A stretch of DNA of 64,000 nt, taken from the NCBI RefSeq assembly GCF_900155965.1, contig NZ_FTMG01000008.1:188410-252409 (forward strand), read 5' to 3'. Below are positions 1 to 9,887 of the stretch, piece after piece. The notes beneath the pieces are model-generated. The model had not been told where the DNA came from. It was given only the letters and a program-made list of their open reading frames with translations, and made no database searches. Both the position numbers and the translations under genes were made by a program. The stretch comes from Mucilaginibacter lappiensis (GTDB lineage Bacteria > Bacteroidota > Bacteroidia > Sphingobacteriales > Sphingobacteriaceae). Position 1 is the first letter of the stretch. Each line of letters begins with the position of its first letter.

Positions 1-2823
1 ACCTCAACTTCGGCTGATGGGACTTTTGCTATCAATGCCGAAAAGGGGAGTGTTATTCAATTCCGTTTTATTGGCTTTGAAATGAAAGAGGTATTGGTCG
101 AAAACCAAACAACACTCACCATTACGCTTAACGAGGATCAGAAAGGTTTGAATGAAGTAGTGGTGGTGGGTTATGGTACCAGTACCAAAAAAGAATTGAC
201 CAGCGCCATCTCAACTGTAAAAGCAGAGTCTTTTAATGCCGGTGTGGTTGCGACCCCAGCTGACCTTTTAGAAGGCAAGGTAGCCGGTTTGAATATCACC
301 AATGATGGTAACCCCAATGGAACGGCAACCGTAACACTTCGCGGCCCCTCATCATTAAGGGCAGGAGCGGCTTCCACACCCTTTTATGTAATTGATGGCG
401 TCCCCGGAGCTGATTTTAACCTAGTAGCTCCATCTGACATCGCATCGATTGATGTTTTAAAAGATGCATCGGCATCGGCTATTTATGGTACCAGGGCTAC
501 CAATGGTGTAATTATCGTTACTACAAAAAAAGCCAAGCCCGGCCAACTGCGAATGAGTTATGATGCCTACGCTTCTATCCAAAAAATCTCTAATCGATTT
601 GAAGTAGCCTCGGCCGATCAGTTAAGGGCCTATGTTAAAGCAAATGGCCAAAGTTTTACGCCTGCAAATGATAACGGGGGCAATACAGACTGGGCAAAAG
701 AAGTGGAAAGAAATACCGGCTTCTCTCAAAACCATAATTTATCCTTCGGTGGAGGTACTGATAAAACAACCTTTGGCGGTAGTATCAATTACCTCGAAAA
801 CCAGGGTATTGTAAAAGGGAGCGGCTTGGACAGGTTTGTGGGCAGGCTTAACTTATCGCAAAAGACCCTGAATGATAAATTGAAACTGGATTTCTCCCTG
901 AGCAATTCTGTAACCAATTCTGATTTGATTGTTAATGATATCCCGCTCACAACTACCAACGGTCAAAATCCGAGTTTATTTAAATCTATAGTTCAATATC
1001 TGCCTACCCGCACAGTGTACAATGCCGATGGCACTTTATATACTGACCCTACCTTGTTGTTAGGTTATAATCCGGTGGGGCTGATAACGAATGATACTTA
1101 TAAACAGAAAATAAACCTCATGCTGGGTAATATAAAAGGTGTCCTAACCTTGCCCGCAGGTTTCTTGTATAATTTTAACTTGGCCTATCAAAGCAGAACA
1201 ACCAATAATAATACCTATCATAATTCAGTATCGGAATTGGCGCCAAATCTAGGAGGTCAGGCCATTCGCTCCACTTATGAGGATACCAAAAAACTATTTG
1301 AAAACTACCTAAGCTATGTGCACAATTGGAATAATCAGCATGATTTTAAAATATTGGCTGGTTATTCTTATGATGAAACTACAACCGGGAACGGGTTTCA
1401 ATCATCCAACCAAAATTTTGTTTCGGATGATACGGGATATAATAACCTTGGCCTGGGTACGCCTCCTGCGGGTTACCTGGTAAACTATGGAACTGTTCAG
1501 GTGGAGACCTTGCGACTGATCTCGTTTTATTCCCGCGTAAACTATAGTTACCTGGGTAAGTACATTTTCCAGGCTTCTTTAAGGCGCGATGGTTCTAACG
1601 CTTTTGGTGCCAATCATCGCTGGGGGTACTTTCCAGCAGCTTCAGCGGCCTGGCGGATAATTGATGAATCGTTCATGAAATCTCAAAATCTGTTTGATGA
1701 CCTGAAAGTACGTATAGGTTACGGTAAGACCGGTAACTCGCAGGGATTCCCGGCCTACACGCCTTTAACCCAATACGGAACAACGGGTAGCTTTTATTAT
1801 AATGGCAGTTATATTGGTGCTATTGGGCCTACGCAAAACCCAAATCCAAATCTGAAATGGGAAGCTACCGCTACGTTAAACGCTGGTATCGATTTTTCTT
1901 TATTCCAGGGAAGGCTTGGCGGATCTGTGGATGTGTATAATAAGAAAACAACAGATATGATCTCAGTTATCCCTGTATCAACAGTAACGAACCTGGTATC
2001 AACGTTAACTGCTAACGTCGGCAGCATGAGCAATAAAGGTGTGGAAATAGCACTTAACGGCTCTCCCATAAAATCCGGTGCATTTACCTGGGATACTTAT
2101 GGGAACATTTCTTTTAACAAAAATAAAATAACCTCCTTAGGGGCAAATTTGTCAAAGATATACGCGGGTTTCCCAGAAGCACCTGGTCAGAGCGGTATCC
2201 ACGTATCCATCATCGAAGCCGGTTATCCGCTGGGTGAGTTTTATACCCTGAAATATTTAGGCAGAACCAATGGGGTTTCTACCTTCCTGGGTGCTAATGG
2301 TCAGCCAACTACCACACCACAAAGTACAGATCAGGTTTATGCTGGTAATGCCCAGCCAACCTATACGTTTGGATGGGGGAATAATTTAACATATAAAAAT
2401 TTTAGTCTTAACTTCTTTTTCAGGGGGCAGGGTGGTAATAAGATCATGGATGCTTCCCTTGCAAGCTTTAACCAGCCAACGCAGGCCTCGGCACACAATG
2501 TACCTACCTTAACTTTAAGCGAACCGGGTAACGATGTGAATGCCAATTTGTTTTCAACCAGGTACCTGGAAAGCGGCACTTTTGTGCGATTAAGTAATGC
2601 TACGCTGGCTTATAAATTTAAAGTTCCGGGTAATTATATTCATGGTGTACGGGTTTACCTCACCGGTACCAACCTGTTTATCATCACCAAATACAAAGGT
2701 GTTGACCCTGAATTGAACCTGAGTTTAAATAACCAGGCAAGCGGTCAGTTCATAGGGGTGGATTACAATAATTTTTATCCTAAAACACGGAGTTACCTGG
2801 CTGGTGTTCAAGTAGATTTATAA
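1..2823 (+). CDS. SusC/RagA-family TonB-dependent outer-membrane receptor (5' partial)
   Basis: Outer-membrane beta-barrel receptor that, with its SusD partner, imports oligosaccharides using TonB energy. The reading frame is open from base 1, so the start and signal peptide lie outside the window; about 940 residues are visible. The first codons are the end of a carboxypeptidase-regulatory-like domain (IGFE). Next comes the SusC signature EVVVVGYGTSTKKELTSA, then a plug with VIDGVPG and DVLKDASASAIYGTRATNGV, and a long barrel ending in an aromatic-rich strand. The SusD gene follows after 22 bp and is surely co-transcribed. Neighbouring GH28 and GH89 genes suggest a galacturonate- and GlcNAc-containing ligand, which is inference. 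Confidence 0.95.
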   Translation, partial: TSTSADGTFAINAEKGSVIQFRFIGFEMKEVLVENQTTLTITLNEDQKGLNEVVVVGYGTSTKKELTSAISTVKAESFNAGVVATPADLLEGKVAGLNITNDGNPNGTATVTLRGPSSLRAGAASTPFYVIDGVPGADFNLVAPSDIASIDVLKDASASAIYGTRATNGVIIVTTKKAKPGQLRMSYDAYASIQKISNRFEVASADQLRAYVKANGQSFTPANDNGGNTDWAKEVERNTGFSQNHNLSFGGGTDKTTFGGSINYLENQGIVKGSGLDRFVGRLNLSQKTLNDKLKLDFSLSNSVTNSDLIVNDIPLTTTNGQNPSLFKSIVQYLPTRTVYNADGTLYTDPTLLLGYNPVGLITNDTYKQKINLMLGNIKGVLTLPAGFLYNFNLAYQSRTTNNNTYHNSVSELAPNLGGQAIRSTYEDTKKLFENYLSYVHNWNNQHDFKILAGYSYDETTTGNGFQSSNQNFVSDDTGYNNLGLGTPPAGYLVNYGTVQVETLRLISFYSRVNYSYLGKYIFQASLRRDGSNAFGANHRWGYFPAASAAWRIIDESFMKSQNLFDDLKVRIGYGKTGNSQGFPAYTPLTQYGTTGSFYYNGSYIGAIGPTQNPNPNLKWEATATLNAGIDFSLFQGRLGGSVDVYNKKTTDMISVIPVSTVTNLVSTLTANVGSMSNKGVEIALNGSPIKSGAFTWDTYGNISFNKNKITSLGANLSKIYAGFPEAPGQSGIHVSIIEAGYPLGEFYTLKYLGRTNGVSTFLGANGQPTTTPQSTDQVYAGNAQPTYTFGWGNNLTYKNFSLNFFFRGQGGNKIMDASLASFNQPTQASAHNVPTLTLSEPGNDVNANLFSTRYLESGTFVRLSNATLAYKFKVPGNYIHGVRVYLTGTNLFIITKYKGVDPELNLSLNNQASGQFIGVDYNNFYPKTRSYLAGVQVDL

Positions 2824-2845
2824 TTAACCATTAAGATCAAACAAG

Positions 2846-4438
2846 ATGAATCGTATTAAACAACATATAGTTTTTAGTTTTTTATCGGTAGGTATGGCTT
2901 TGGTGGCCTTACAAAGCTGCACAAAACTCGATGTAGTACCTGTATCAACACTTACTCCGGCCAACTTTCCTAAAACACCTGCCCAGTTTGTGGCTGCAAC
3001 AGGACCTATCTATACCAATTTTCGTGGCACCCCTGGGCGTAACCTTTGGCTTACATTAAATCTGAGTACCGATGAAAATGTACTGGTTGCCCGCGGCGGT
3101 AACTGGTTGGACGGCGGTACTTATTCAACCCTTAACCTGCATACTTACACACCGGATAATACCATATTTGAGGATGACTGGACATGGGGTTTTTCTACCA
3201 TTAGTACCTGTAACCAGGTGCTGTCGTTGTTCTCATCTGTGGCAGAAAGCGCTGCTAAAGACCAGACTGTAGCCGAAATAAAAACCATGCGGGCGATGTC
3301 ATACTTTTATATGATGGATCTGTTTGGCAACGTGCCTATTTCCAAAACATTTGGCGATACCACCAACCTGGGTACACAGACCCGTGCACAGGTTTTTGCC
3401 TTTGTTGAAAGCGAATTATTGGCCCAGGTCCCTAACCTGAGCGGTAACGTAGATGTTTCAACTTATGGCAGGCCAACAAAATATCTGGCCTACACTATAT
3501 TGGCCAAAATGTACCTGAATGCGTCCTATTATATCGGCACCCCAAGGTATCAGGATGCGGTGACCATGTGTGATAATGTTATCAAGGACAGTAAATACGC
3601 CCTGGATGCCGATTATCTGGGTATGTTTAAACCTAATAACGGTCCGCAGATAAAGGATTTTATTTTTGCTATTCCTTATGATGGAAACTTGGCACAGGGA
3701 CAGTATTATGCCCGATGGACATTACATCCGGCGCTGAAAACCAAATACAGTATGCCTTATGCACCTGATGGGCCAATGTATACATTTCCAACTTTTTACG
3801 CTCTTTTCAATGATGCTAATGATATCCGCAAAAAACAATATCTGACTGGGAAACAATATAATAATGACGGAACTCCTATATTGATCACCACAACAAACAA
3901 AGGTCTTGATGATAGTTACAGTGGGTCAGATCCGGGTGGGGTAGTAGTGCACCAACTGGAGTTTACCCCTAATATTGTTTGGAGGAACAACGCCACATTT
4001 GATATCGGTAATGATGAATTAGCCAATGAAGAGGGTTACCGGAATAATAAATTTTATCCCGACAGCACCTCTACCTCCCGTAACCAGGGAAATGATGTGC
4101 CACTCTTTAGATATGCAGATATATTGATGATGAAGGCCGAGGCTATTTTGAGGGGTGCCACTGCAACCAATGGGGACTCTCCGCTGTCATTAGTTAACCA
4201 GGTAAGAAGTCGCGCAAAGGCAGCGTCGCTTGCGTCTGTATCTCTTTCAGATATTCTGGATGAGCGTGGTCGTGAGTTTGCTGTTGAATGGTGGCGTCGT
4301 AATGACCTGATCCGTTTTGGACAATATGAAAAAACATGGGGTATCAAAACAGATGCAGATCCCAATCATCGCATATTTCCGATTCCGAATCCCGAAATTC
4401 AACTAAATCCTAAACTGAAGCAAAATCCAGGCTATTAA
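2846..4438 (+). CDS. SusD/RagB-family substrate-binding lipoprotein
   Basis: Surface lipoprotein that caps the SusC channel and binds glycan. The 530-residue product has a lipoprotein signal with lipobox LQSC (Cys25). The N-terminal part has the SusD-like helix with MRAMSYFYMMDLFGNVP. The C-terminal RagB part has FRYADILMMKAEAILRG, then LDERGREFAVEWWRRNDLIRFG, and ends in the usual LKQNPGY. It lies 22 bp after the SusC gene, and the two form the transport core of locus A. Substrate cannot be read from the sequence. Length and terminal motif are normal for the family. Confidence 0.96.
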   Translation: MNRIKQHIVFSFLSVGMALVALQSCTKLDVVPVSTLTPANFPKTPAQFVAATGPIYTNFRGTPGRNLWLTLNLSTDENVLVARGGNWLDGGTYSTLNLHTYTPDNTIFEDDWTWGFSTISTCNQVLSLFSSVAESAAKDQTVAEIKTMRAMSYFYMMDLFGNVPISKTFGDTTNLGTQTRAQVFAFVESELLAQVPNLSGNVDVSTYGRPTKYLAYTILAKMYLNASYYIGTPRYQDAVTMCDNVIKDSKYALDADYLGMFKPNNGPQIKDFIFAIPYDGNLAQGQYYARWTLHPALKTKYSMPYAPDGPMYTFPTFYALFNDANDIRKKQYLTGKQYNNDGTPILITTTNKGLDDSYSGSDPGGVVVHQLEFTPNIVWRNNATFDIGNDELANEEGYRNNKFYPDSTSTSRNQGNDVPLFRYADILMMKAEAILRGATATNGDSPLSLVNQVRSRAKAASLASVSLSDILDERGREFAVEWWRRNDLIRFGQYEKTWGIKTDADPNHRIFPIPNPEIQLNPKLKQNPGY

Positions 4439-4454
4439 TAATCCGGATTTAAGA

Positions 4455-4478
4455 TCCCCGGCCATTTATGGTCGGGGA
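4455..4478 (+). terminator. Hairpin between SusD and the GH28 gene
   Basis: Ten-base arms TCCCCGGCCA and TGGTCGGGGA pair with one G-U around a 4-base loop, 17 bp after the SusD stop. There is no clear T-run right after it. It may be a weak terminator, or an RNA-stabilising or processing hairpin that lets SusC/SusD be expressed more than the downstream enzymes. Confidence 0.5.
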
Positions 4479-4581
4479 CTTATTCGGTATAACTTTTTCT
4501 GATAAAAGTAATTACTTTAACGGCCATAAAACTTTGATTAGTAAAAGTGCTTTTTTAATATAAAAGCCTTTATAAAACATT

Positions 4582-6114
4582 ATGAGAACAACCCTATTAT
4601 TCATAGTTTCAGTAATCCTCATTAATACAGCATCAGCGCAGCACAAGGTATATAATATTAAAACCCTTGGAGCGATAGCTGATGGTAAAACCGATAACAC
4701 CCTGGTTATCCAAATGGCTATTGATCGGGCTTTTGAAGCAGGAGGTGGTACTGTTTGGTTTCCTGCTGGTAAATTTGTGACCAGCGTTATCCATATACGA
4801 TCAAATGTGGAATTACATCTCGCAGATGGTGCTGAATTATGCGCATCTGTTAAACGCATTACCTATGGCCCCGGAAAAGCATCTCCTCTGATCCGGGCAG
4901 AAGGGCAGCAAAATATTTCGATCACTGGAAAAGGTACCATCAACGGACAAGGCGAAGCTTTGTTAAAGGATATTTACCGGATGCTGAACGAAGGCACACT
5001 GAAAGATGCAGAATGGAAAACATATAACGACTGGCATCAATTACGTCCGGAGGAAGATAACAGGCCTAAACTCATCGTTTTTGAAAAATGTGATAAGGTT
5101 ACCCTTAAAAATATCACTATTAAAAATGGCTTATGCTGGATACAAGATTACAGAAGCTGTACCAACATGATTATTGACAGTATCCAGGTGGTCAGTAATA
5201 CATTTTTAAACAATGATGGGGTCGATCTGGTCGATTGTAAAAATGTAAGGCTAACCAATAGTTTTTTTAATGTAGCCGATGACGGGATCTGTCTGAAATC
5301 ATCTGATCCACAAGGCGCCTGCGAAAATATATATATTGCTAATTGCAGAATACGTTCAAGCGCCAGTGCTTTTAAAATAGGAACGGCATCTTGGGGTGGG
5401 TTTAAAAAAATAACAGTTCGGAATATTTATGTATATGATACCTATCGCTCAGCCATAGCCATTGAATCGGTGGATGGCGCTGTGATAAGTGATATTGATA
5501 TCAGGGATATCATTGCAAAAAATACAGGTAATGCCATCTTTATCCGCTTGGGAAAACGCAATAAAAAAAGCCCGCCAGGATCAATTAACAATGTTTACAT
5601 TGGGAATGTTAAATGTGAAATACCCAGCGGCAAACCAGATGCGGGCTATCACATGGAAGGACCAACCGAGCAGTTTGCCCATAATGTTTTCCCTTCTTCT
5701 ATTACAGGTATACCGGGCTTTGCACTCAATAATATTACTTTAGAAAATATCGCGATCACTTATAGCGGTGTAGCCAAAAAAGAAGTGGCTTATTTTAATA
5801 CTGATTCCCTGACCAAAATCCCTGAGAAAATAGCCAGCTATCCTGAGTTCTCCATGTTTGGTGAATTACCAGCCTCCGGGTTTTATGTAAGGCATGCTGC
5901 CGGTATAAAAATGAAAAATATACATGTAACTTATGCCGGTAAAGATTTTCGTACTCCTTTTATTTTTGATGATGTAAACAAGCTGACTCTTGAAAAGGTG
6001 AGCGTTATCCATACTGATGTATTGCCTATCATGATCCTGAACAATGTAAAAGAACCCTTATTGCAGGATATTCAACTGCCAAGAGATGATAAGAAATTTA
6101 TTAAAATACAATAG
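4582..6114 (+). CDS. Glycoside hydrolase family 28 (polygalacturonase-type)
   Basis: Predicted secreted or periplasmic hydrolase of alpha-linked galacturonic acid polymers (pectin, or a uronic acid-containing exopolysaccharide). Signal peptide 1-20 ends in ASAQ. The start of the right-handed beta-helix carries the pectate-lyase-like motif TLGAIADGKTDNT. GH28 catalytic motifs are visible: NNDGVD with Asp212 and Asp215, and ADDG with Asp233/Asp234. The third motif, classically G-H-G, is GTASWGG at 267-273 and lacks the His, as in several Bacteroidota GH28 branches. The 510-residue length is normal. It follows SusD in the same orientation. The exact cleaved linkage (homogalacturonan, rhamnogalacturonan or other) is uncertain. 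Confidence 0.88.
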   Translation: MRTTLLFIVSVILINTASAQHKVYNIKTLGAIADGKTDNTLVIQMAIDRAFEAGGGTVWFPAGKFVTSVIHIRSNVELHLADGAELCASVKRITYGPGKASPLIRAEGQQNISITGKGTINGQGEALLKDIYRMLNEGTLKDAEWKTYNDWHQLRPEEDNRPKLIVFEKCDKVTLKNITIKNGLCWIQDYRSCTNMIIDSIQVVSNTFLNNDGVDLVDCKNVRLTNSFFNVADDGICLKSSDPQGACENIYIANCRIRSSASAFKIGTASWGGFKKITVRNIYVYDTYRSAIAIESVDGAVISDIDIRDIIAKNTGNAIFIRLGKRNKKSPPGSINNVYIGNVKCEIPSGKPDAGYHMEGPTEQFAHNVFPSSITGIPGFALNNITLENIAITYSGVAKKEVAYFNTDSLTKIPEKIASYPEFSMFGELPASGFYVRHAAGIKMKNIHVTYAGKDFRTPFIFDDVNKLTLEKVSVIHTDVLPIMILNNVKEPLLQDIQLPRDDKKFIKIQ

Positions 6115-6160
6115 CTTATTATTAATGATGTGGGGTAAAAAAATATTAAAAGAACTAAAA

Positions 6161-8377
6161 ATGATAATAGGTAATAAAGGTCACCTCAAATGTTTATTGG
6201 CGTGTTTTATTTGTAGTGTTTTTACCAATGTACATGCGCAATTAAACCTGTCGGCTTCTTATGCACTTATTAAAAGAGTAATACCAGCTTATTCGCAGAA
6301 ATTTAAAGTCCAGGCACTCCAAAGCAATACTTCCAAGGATGTTTTTGAGGTTGATGGTGCAAACGGGATGATCATTCTACGTGGCAATAATGGCATTGCT
6401 GTGGCTTCGGCGCTGTATTATTATTTAACGCAGTACACACATTGTCAAATCACCTGGAACGGGACGAATTTAAATTTACCCGCCAGATTACCTATTCCTG
6501 CAAAAAAAGTCAGGAAAAGTACGCCTTATGATTACCGATACTATTTAAACTATTGCACCTATAGTTACAGCATGAGCTGGTGGGATTGGAAACGCTGGGA
6601 AAAGGAGATTGACTGGATGGCTTTGCATGGTATTAGTATGCCCCTGTCCATTACCGGGCAGGAATACGTTTGGAATAAAGTATATAGCGAAATGGGATTT
6701 AGCAAAGCCGATATGCAGGATTTTTTTACCGGCCCGGCTTACTTCGGATGGTTTTATATGGGTAATATGGATAAATGGGACGGCCCTTTACCAGAAAGTT
6801 GGATCAATAACCATAAAGACCTGCAATTAAAGATTTTGCAAAGAGAAAGAGAATTAGGTTTAAAACCTGTATTACCAGCCTTTACCGGGCATGTTCCTGC
6901 TTCGTTTAAAACACATTTTCCAAAGGCTAAGCTCAAGCAAACCAATTGGAAAAACGGGTTTGCCGATACTTATATCCTGGATTCGGAAGATCCTTTGTTT
7001 GCAGAGATCGGCAGGAAATTTATCCAGGAACAAACCAGGATTTACGGAACGGATCATTTGTATTCGGCGGATACCTTCAATGAAAACGAACCGCCATCCA
7101 ATGATCCAAAGTTTTTGGCCGAGTTGAGCGCAAGGGTGTATGATGGGATGAAGGGTGCTGATCCGAAAGCGGTTTGGGTAATGCAAGGCTGGTTGTTTTA
7201 CAGCGACCGCGAGTTTTGGCACGATGAGCAAATTAAAGCTTTATTAAATGCGGTGCCTAATGAGCAGATGATCGTTTTGGATCTAAACACAGATTTTGAA
7301 CCTATCTGGAAGCGTACCAATGCCTTTTATGGAAAACCATGGATCTGGAATATGCTACATAATTATGGTGGCAATATCAGTTTATTCGGCAGGATGGATG
7401 CGGTGGCAAAGGAGCCTGCTGCGGCTCTTCATGATCCGGCTTCAGGTCGAATGGTGGGTATTGGCCTAACCATGGAAGCTATTGAGCAAACGCCGGTGTT
7501 GTACGAATTGATGACCCAGAATACCTGGCAAAAAGAACCAATTGATTTGGATAAATGGCTGCCCGAATATATCCTTAATCGTTATGGTATAAAAAGTGCA
7601 GCAGCATTGGAGGCTTGGCAAACACTGCGGAATACCGTTTTTAACGGAAAGGATATTCGTGATGGTGCCGAATCGATCATCACCGGTAGGCCCACGCTTG
7701 ATTCCGCGACTGTTTGGACACGCACCAGGTTGAATTATAAACGCATAAACCTGTTACCTGCATGGGATAAAATGATAGAGGCTATTCCGGCCTGTCAGAA
7801 AAGTGATGGTTTTAATTATGATCTGGTTGATGTTTCGCGCCAGGCATTAGCTAATTATGCAAGGCCACTACAGTTAAAATGGCTGAAAGCTTATCATGAT
7901 AAGGATTGTCAGGCATTTGATCAATATACTACCAAATACCTGGAGCTTATTACGGATATGGATAAGTTACTTGCTACCCGAAAGGATTTTTTACTGGGCC
8001 CGTGGATAGCAGATGCACGCAACTGGGGGACTAATGATGATGAAAAAAAATTATATGAGCGTAATGCTCGCAACCTGATCACCCTTTGGGGTGACGAAAA
8101 TAGTCCGCTGCATGAATATTCATGCAGGCAATGGAGCGGTTTACTAAATGATTTTTATAAGGTACGCTGGCAACAGTTTTTTGATCTGATAGGTGCGTCG
8201 TTAAAAGATAACAAGACTCCCGATCTTAAAGCTTTTGATAAATCGATCAGCTCTTGGGAATGGCAATGGGTTAATATCCGGAAAAGTTATCCCATATCGC
8301 CTTCAGGAAACAGCGTGATTGTTGCTGAACAATTGCATAAAAAGTACAGGAATGTAATGGGAGAGGATTTAAAATAA
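6161..8377 (+). CDS. GH89 alpha-N-acetylglucosaminidase (NAGLU-like)
   Basis: Removes non-reducing terminal alpha-linked GlcNAc. The chosen start at 6161 gives 738 residues and a clean signal peptide ending in VHAQ; an upstream in-frame ATG at 6086 would overlap the GH28 gene and put charged residues before the signal. Family blocks: YRYYLNYCTYSYSMSWWDW, WMALHGISMPLSITGQE, PAFTGHVPASF, DTFNENEPP, WVMQGWLF and WNMLHNYGGN. Glu308 in FNENEPP and Glu439 in TMEAIEQTP match the acid/base and nucleophile of human NAGLU (Glu316 and Glu446) with nearly the same spacing. The next gene begins 1 bp after the stop, so the two are translationally coupled. Confidence 0.94.
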   Translation: MIIGNKGHLKCLLACFICSVFTNVHAQLNLSASYALIKRVIPAYSQKFKVQALQSNTSKDVFEVDGANGMIILRGNNGIAVASALYYYLTQYTHCQITWNGTNLNLPARLPIPAKKVRKSTPYDYRYYLNYCTYSYSMSWWDWKRWEKEIDWMALHGISMPLSITGQEYVWNKVYSEMGFSKADMQDFFTGPAYFGWFYMGNMDKWDGPLPESWINNHKDLQLKILQRERELGLKPVLPAFTGHVPASFKTHFPKAKLKQTNWKNGFADTYILDSEDPLFAEIGRKFIQEQTRIYGTDHLYSADTFNENEPPSNDPKFLAELSARVYDGMKGADPKAVWVMQGWLFYSDREFWHDEQIKALLNAVPNEQMIVLDLNTDFEPIWKRTNAFYGKPWIWNMLHNYGGNISLFGRMDAVAKEPAAALHDPASGRMVGIGLTMEAIEQTPVLYELMTQNTWQKEPIDLDKWLPEYILNRYGIKSAAALEAWQTLRNTVFNGKDIRDGAESIITGRPTLDSATVWTRTRLNYKRINLLPAWDKMIEAIPACQKSDGFNYDLVDVSRQALANYARPLQLKWLKAYHDKDCQAFDQYTTKYLELITDMDKLLATRKDFLLGPWIADARNWGTNDDEKKLYERNARNLITLWGDENSPLHEYSCRQWSGLLNDFYKVRWQQFFDLIGASLKDNKTPDLKAFDKSISSWEWQWVNIRKSYPISPSGNSVIVAEQLHKKYRNVMGEDLK

Positions 8378-8378
8378 G

Positions 8379-9542
8379 ATGGAAACAAATGCTACCTCAA
8401 ATTTTGTGAAGTCGCCCCGTTTGCTATCGCTTGATGCCCTGCGTGGTTTTGATATGTTTTGGATCATGAGCGGGGAGGGGGTTATCCATGCGCTTGCTAA
8501 AGCTACCGGCTGGCCGTTATTTTTATGGATGTCTGGTCAGCTACACCATACCGCCTGGAACGGTATTACATTTTATGATATGATCTTTCCGTTGTTTTTA
8601 TTTATCGCTGGGGTTTCTATGCCTTACTCCATGAGTAACAAGATCAGTAAATATCAGGTAGCTTATCCTTATTTATTGCCTTCTGCCGTAAAAAGAGAGA
8701 TCTACAAATCGATGGTCAGAAGAACGCTGATCCTACTTTTTTTAGGTATGGTAGTTAACGGATTATTTAAGTTTAATGGTTATGAAAATACCCGCTTTGC
8801 CAGTGTGCTGGGGCGTATAGGTTTGGCTTGGTTTTTTGCAGGTCTCATCTATCTGAACTTCGGTTTACGGGGACAGGTATGGTGGTTCGGTATATTATTA
8901 CTGGGCTATTGGGCTGCTATGGAACTAATTCCGGTTCCTGGCTATGGAGCCGGCGTTTTAACGATGAATGGCAGCCTGGAATCCTACATTGATCGTTTGC
9001 TGCTTCCAGGCAGGTTACATGATAAAGTACATGATCCGGAAGGGATATTGTCTACCATTCCGGCAATTTGTACGGCTATGTTGGGCATATTTACCGGTCA
9101 GTTTTTAAAATACGAATCAGTGAAATGGCCTATGTGGAAAAAAGGGCTTGGACTTTTTATTGCAGGCCTGGTATTAATATCCCTGGGTATGTTATTGGAT
9201 ATGGTTTTTCCGATCAACAAACGTTTATGGACAAGCTCTTTTGTTTTATTTGTTGGAGGATGGAGTTTGATTTTTCTTTCGGTCTTTTATCTCATTATAG
9301 ATGTTGCTGGCTACCGTAAATGGGCTTTCCCATTGGTGCTTATTGGGGTAAATTCTATCGTAATATATTTGGCATCTGAAGGAGTGGTAGATTTTCAGCA
9401 CACGGCCAATTTCTTCTTTGGTGGACTTATTCATCATTTAGCTCAAAATTGGCAAACTTTCTGGACTGCCGTTTCTATAGTTATTATACAGCTCACCCTT
9501 CTCTATATTTTATACCGGAATAAAATTTTTCTGAAGATATGA
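8379..9542 (+). CDS. DUF5009 / HGSNAT-like multi-pass membrane acyltransferase (NagX-type)
   Basis: Integral membrane protein of 387 residues with about ten hydrophobic segments. The N-terminal block SLDALRGFDMFWIM, followed by HHTAWNGITFYDMIFPLFLF, is the signature shared with heparan-alpha-glucosaminide N-acetyltransferase, in which a His near this place takes part in acetyl transfer. Bacterial relatives (NagX) occur in N-acetylglucosamine utilization clusters. It starts 1 bp after the GH89 stop. Likely role: acetylation or transport linked to terminal glucosamine or GlcNAc handling at the inner membrane. Whether it really transfers acetyl groups in bacteria is not shown here. Confidence 0.85.
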   Translation: METNATSNFVKSPRLLSLDALRGFDMFWIMSGEGVIHALAKATGWPLFLWMSGQLHHTAWNGITFYDMIFPLFLFIAGVSMPYSMSNKISKYQVAYPYLLPSAVKREIYKSMVRRTLILLFLGMVVNGLFKFNGYENTRFASVLGRIGLAWFFAGLIYLNFGLRGQVWWFGILLLGYWAAMELIPVPGYGAGVLTMNGSLESYIDRLLLPGRLHDKVHDPEGILSTIPAICTAMLGIFTGQFLKYESVKWPMWKKGLGLFIAGLVLISLGMLLDMVFPINKRLWTSSFVLFVGGWSLIFLSVFYLIIDVAGYRKWAFPLVLIGVNSIVIYLASEGVVDFQHTANFFFGGLIHHLAQNWQTFWTAVSIVIIQLTLLYILYRNKIFLKI

Positions 9543-9560
9543 TCTGTTATATAGCTACAA

Positions 9561-9600
9561 TAAATCGACTGTCTGGAAAGTCTTCCAAACAGTCGATTTA
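9561..9600. terminator. Strong bidirectional hairpin terminator
   Basis: Arms TAAATCGACTGT and ACAGTCGATTTA pair perfectly, continue after one mismatch with TGGAA/TTCCA, and enclose a 4-base loop. It sits between the convergent DUF5009 gene and the minus-strand small lipoprotein gene, so it probably ends transcription from both sides. Confidence 0.85.
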
Positions 9601-9614
9601 ATCCCATTTTTGAA

Positions 9615-9812
9615 TTAATGGTTAGTTATAGTTCGTTTGGTAAGAATAGCCTTTTGATAGTCATAGGTAATACCTGAGGGCTTAACTACTGTCTGTGTTT
9701 TTATTGGTAAGGTTTCTTTTGGTGCCGTTTGTGGTTTAATATTTGTGTCTTTTTTGCAGGACGAAAAACTGATAAGCAGGCTAACCACTAAGAGATAAAT
9801 CAACTTTTTCAT
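9615..9812 (-). CDS. Small lipoprotein of unknown function
   Basis: A 65-residue product with a convincing lipoprotein signal: MKKL start, hydrophobic stretch and lipobox SFSSC (Cys19), followed by KKDTN as in many Bacteroidota lipoproteins. The mature part is short, Pro/Thr/Lys rich and probably unstructured. It lies 75 bp downstream of the amylase gene on the same strand and ends at a terminator, so it may be the last gene of that transcript. I recognise no domain. Confidence 0.65.
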   Translation of the reverse strand: MKKLIYLLVVSLLISFSSCKKDTNIKPQTAPKETLPIKTQTVVKPSGITYDYQKAILTKRTITNH

Positions 9813-9887
9813 TGTTGTATTTTTAGGTTTATGAATTAATAAACTGATGTTTAGATGTATGCAATGGTGTTTTAAACGATTGGTGGC

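Noticed and set aside
6086..6160. Upstream ATG for the GH89 gene
   Set aside because: Would overlap the GH28 stop and place a charged segment before a clear signal peptide; the ATG at 6161 is better.
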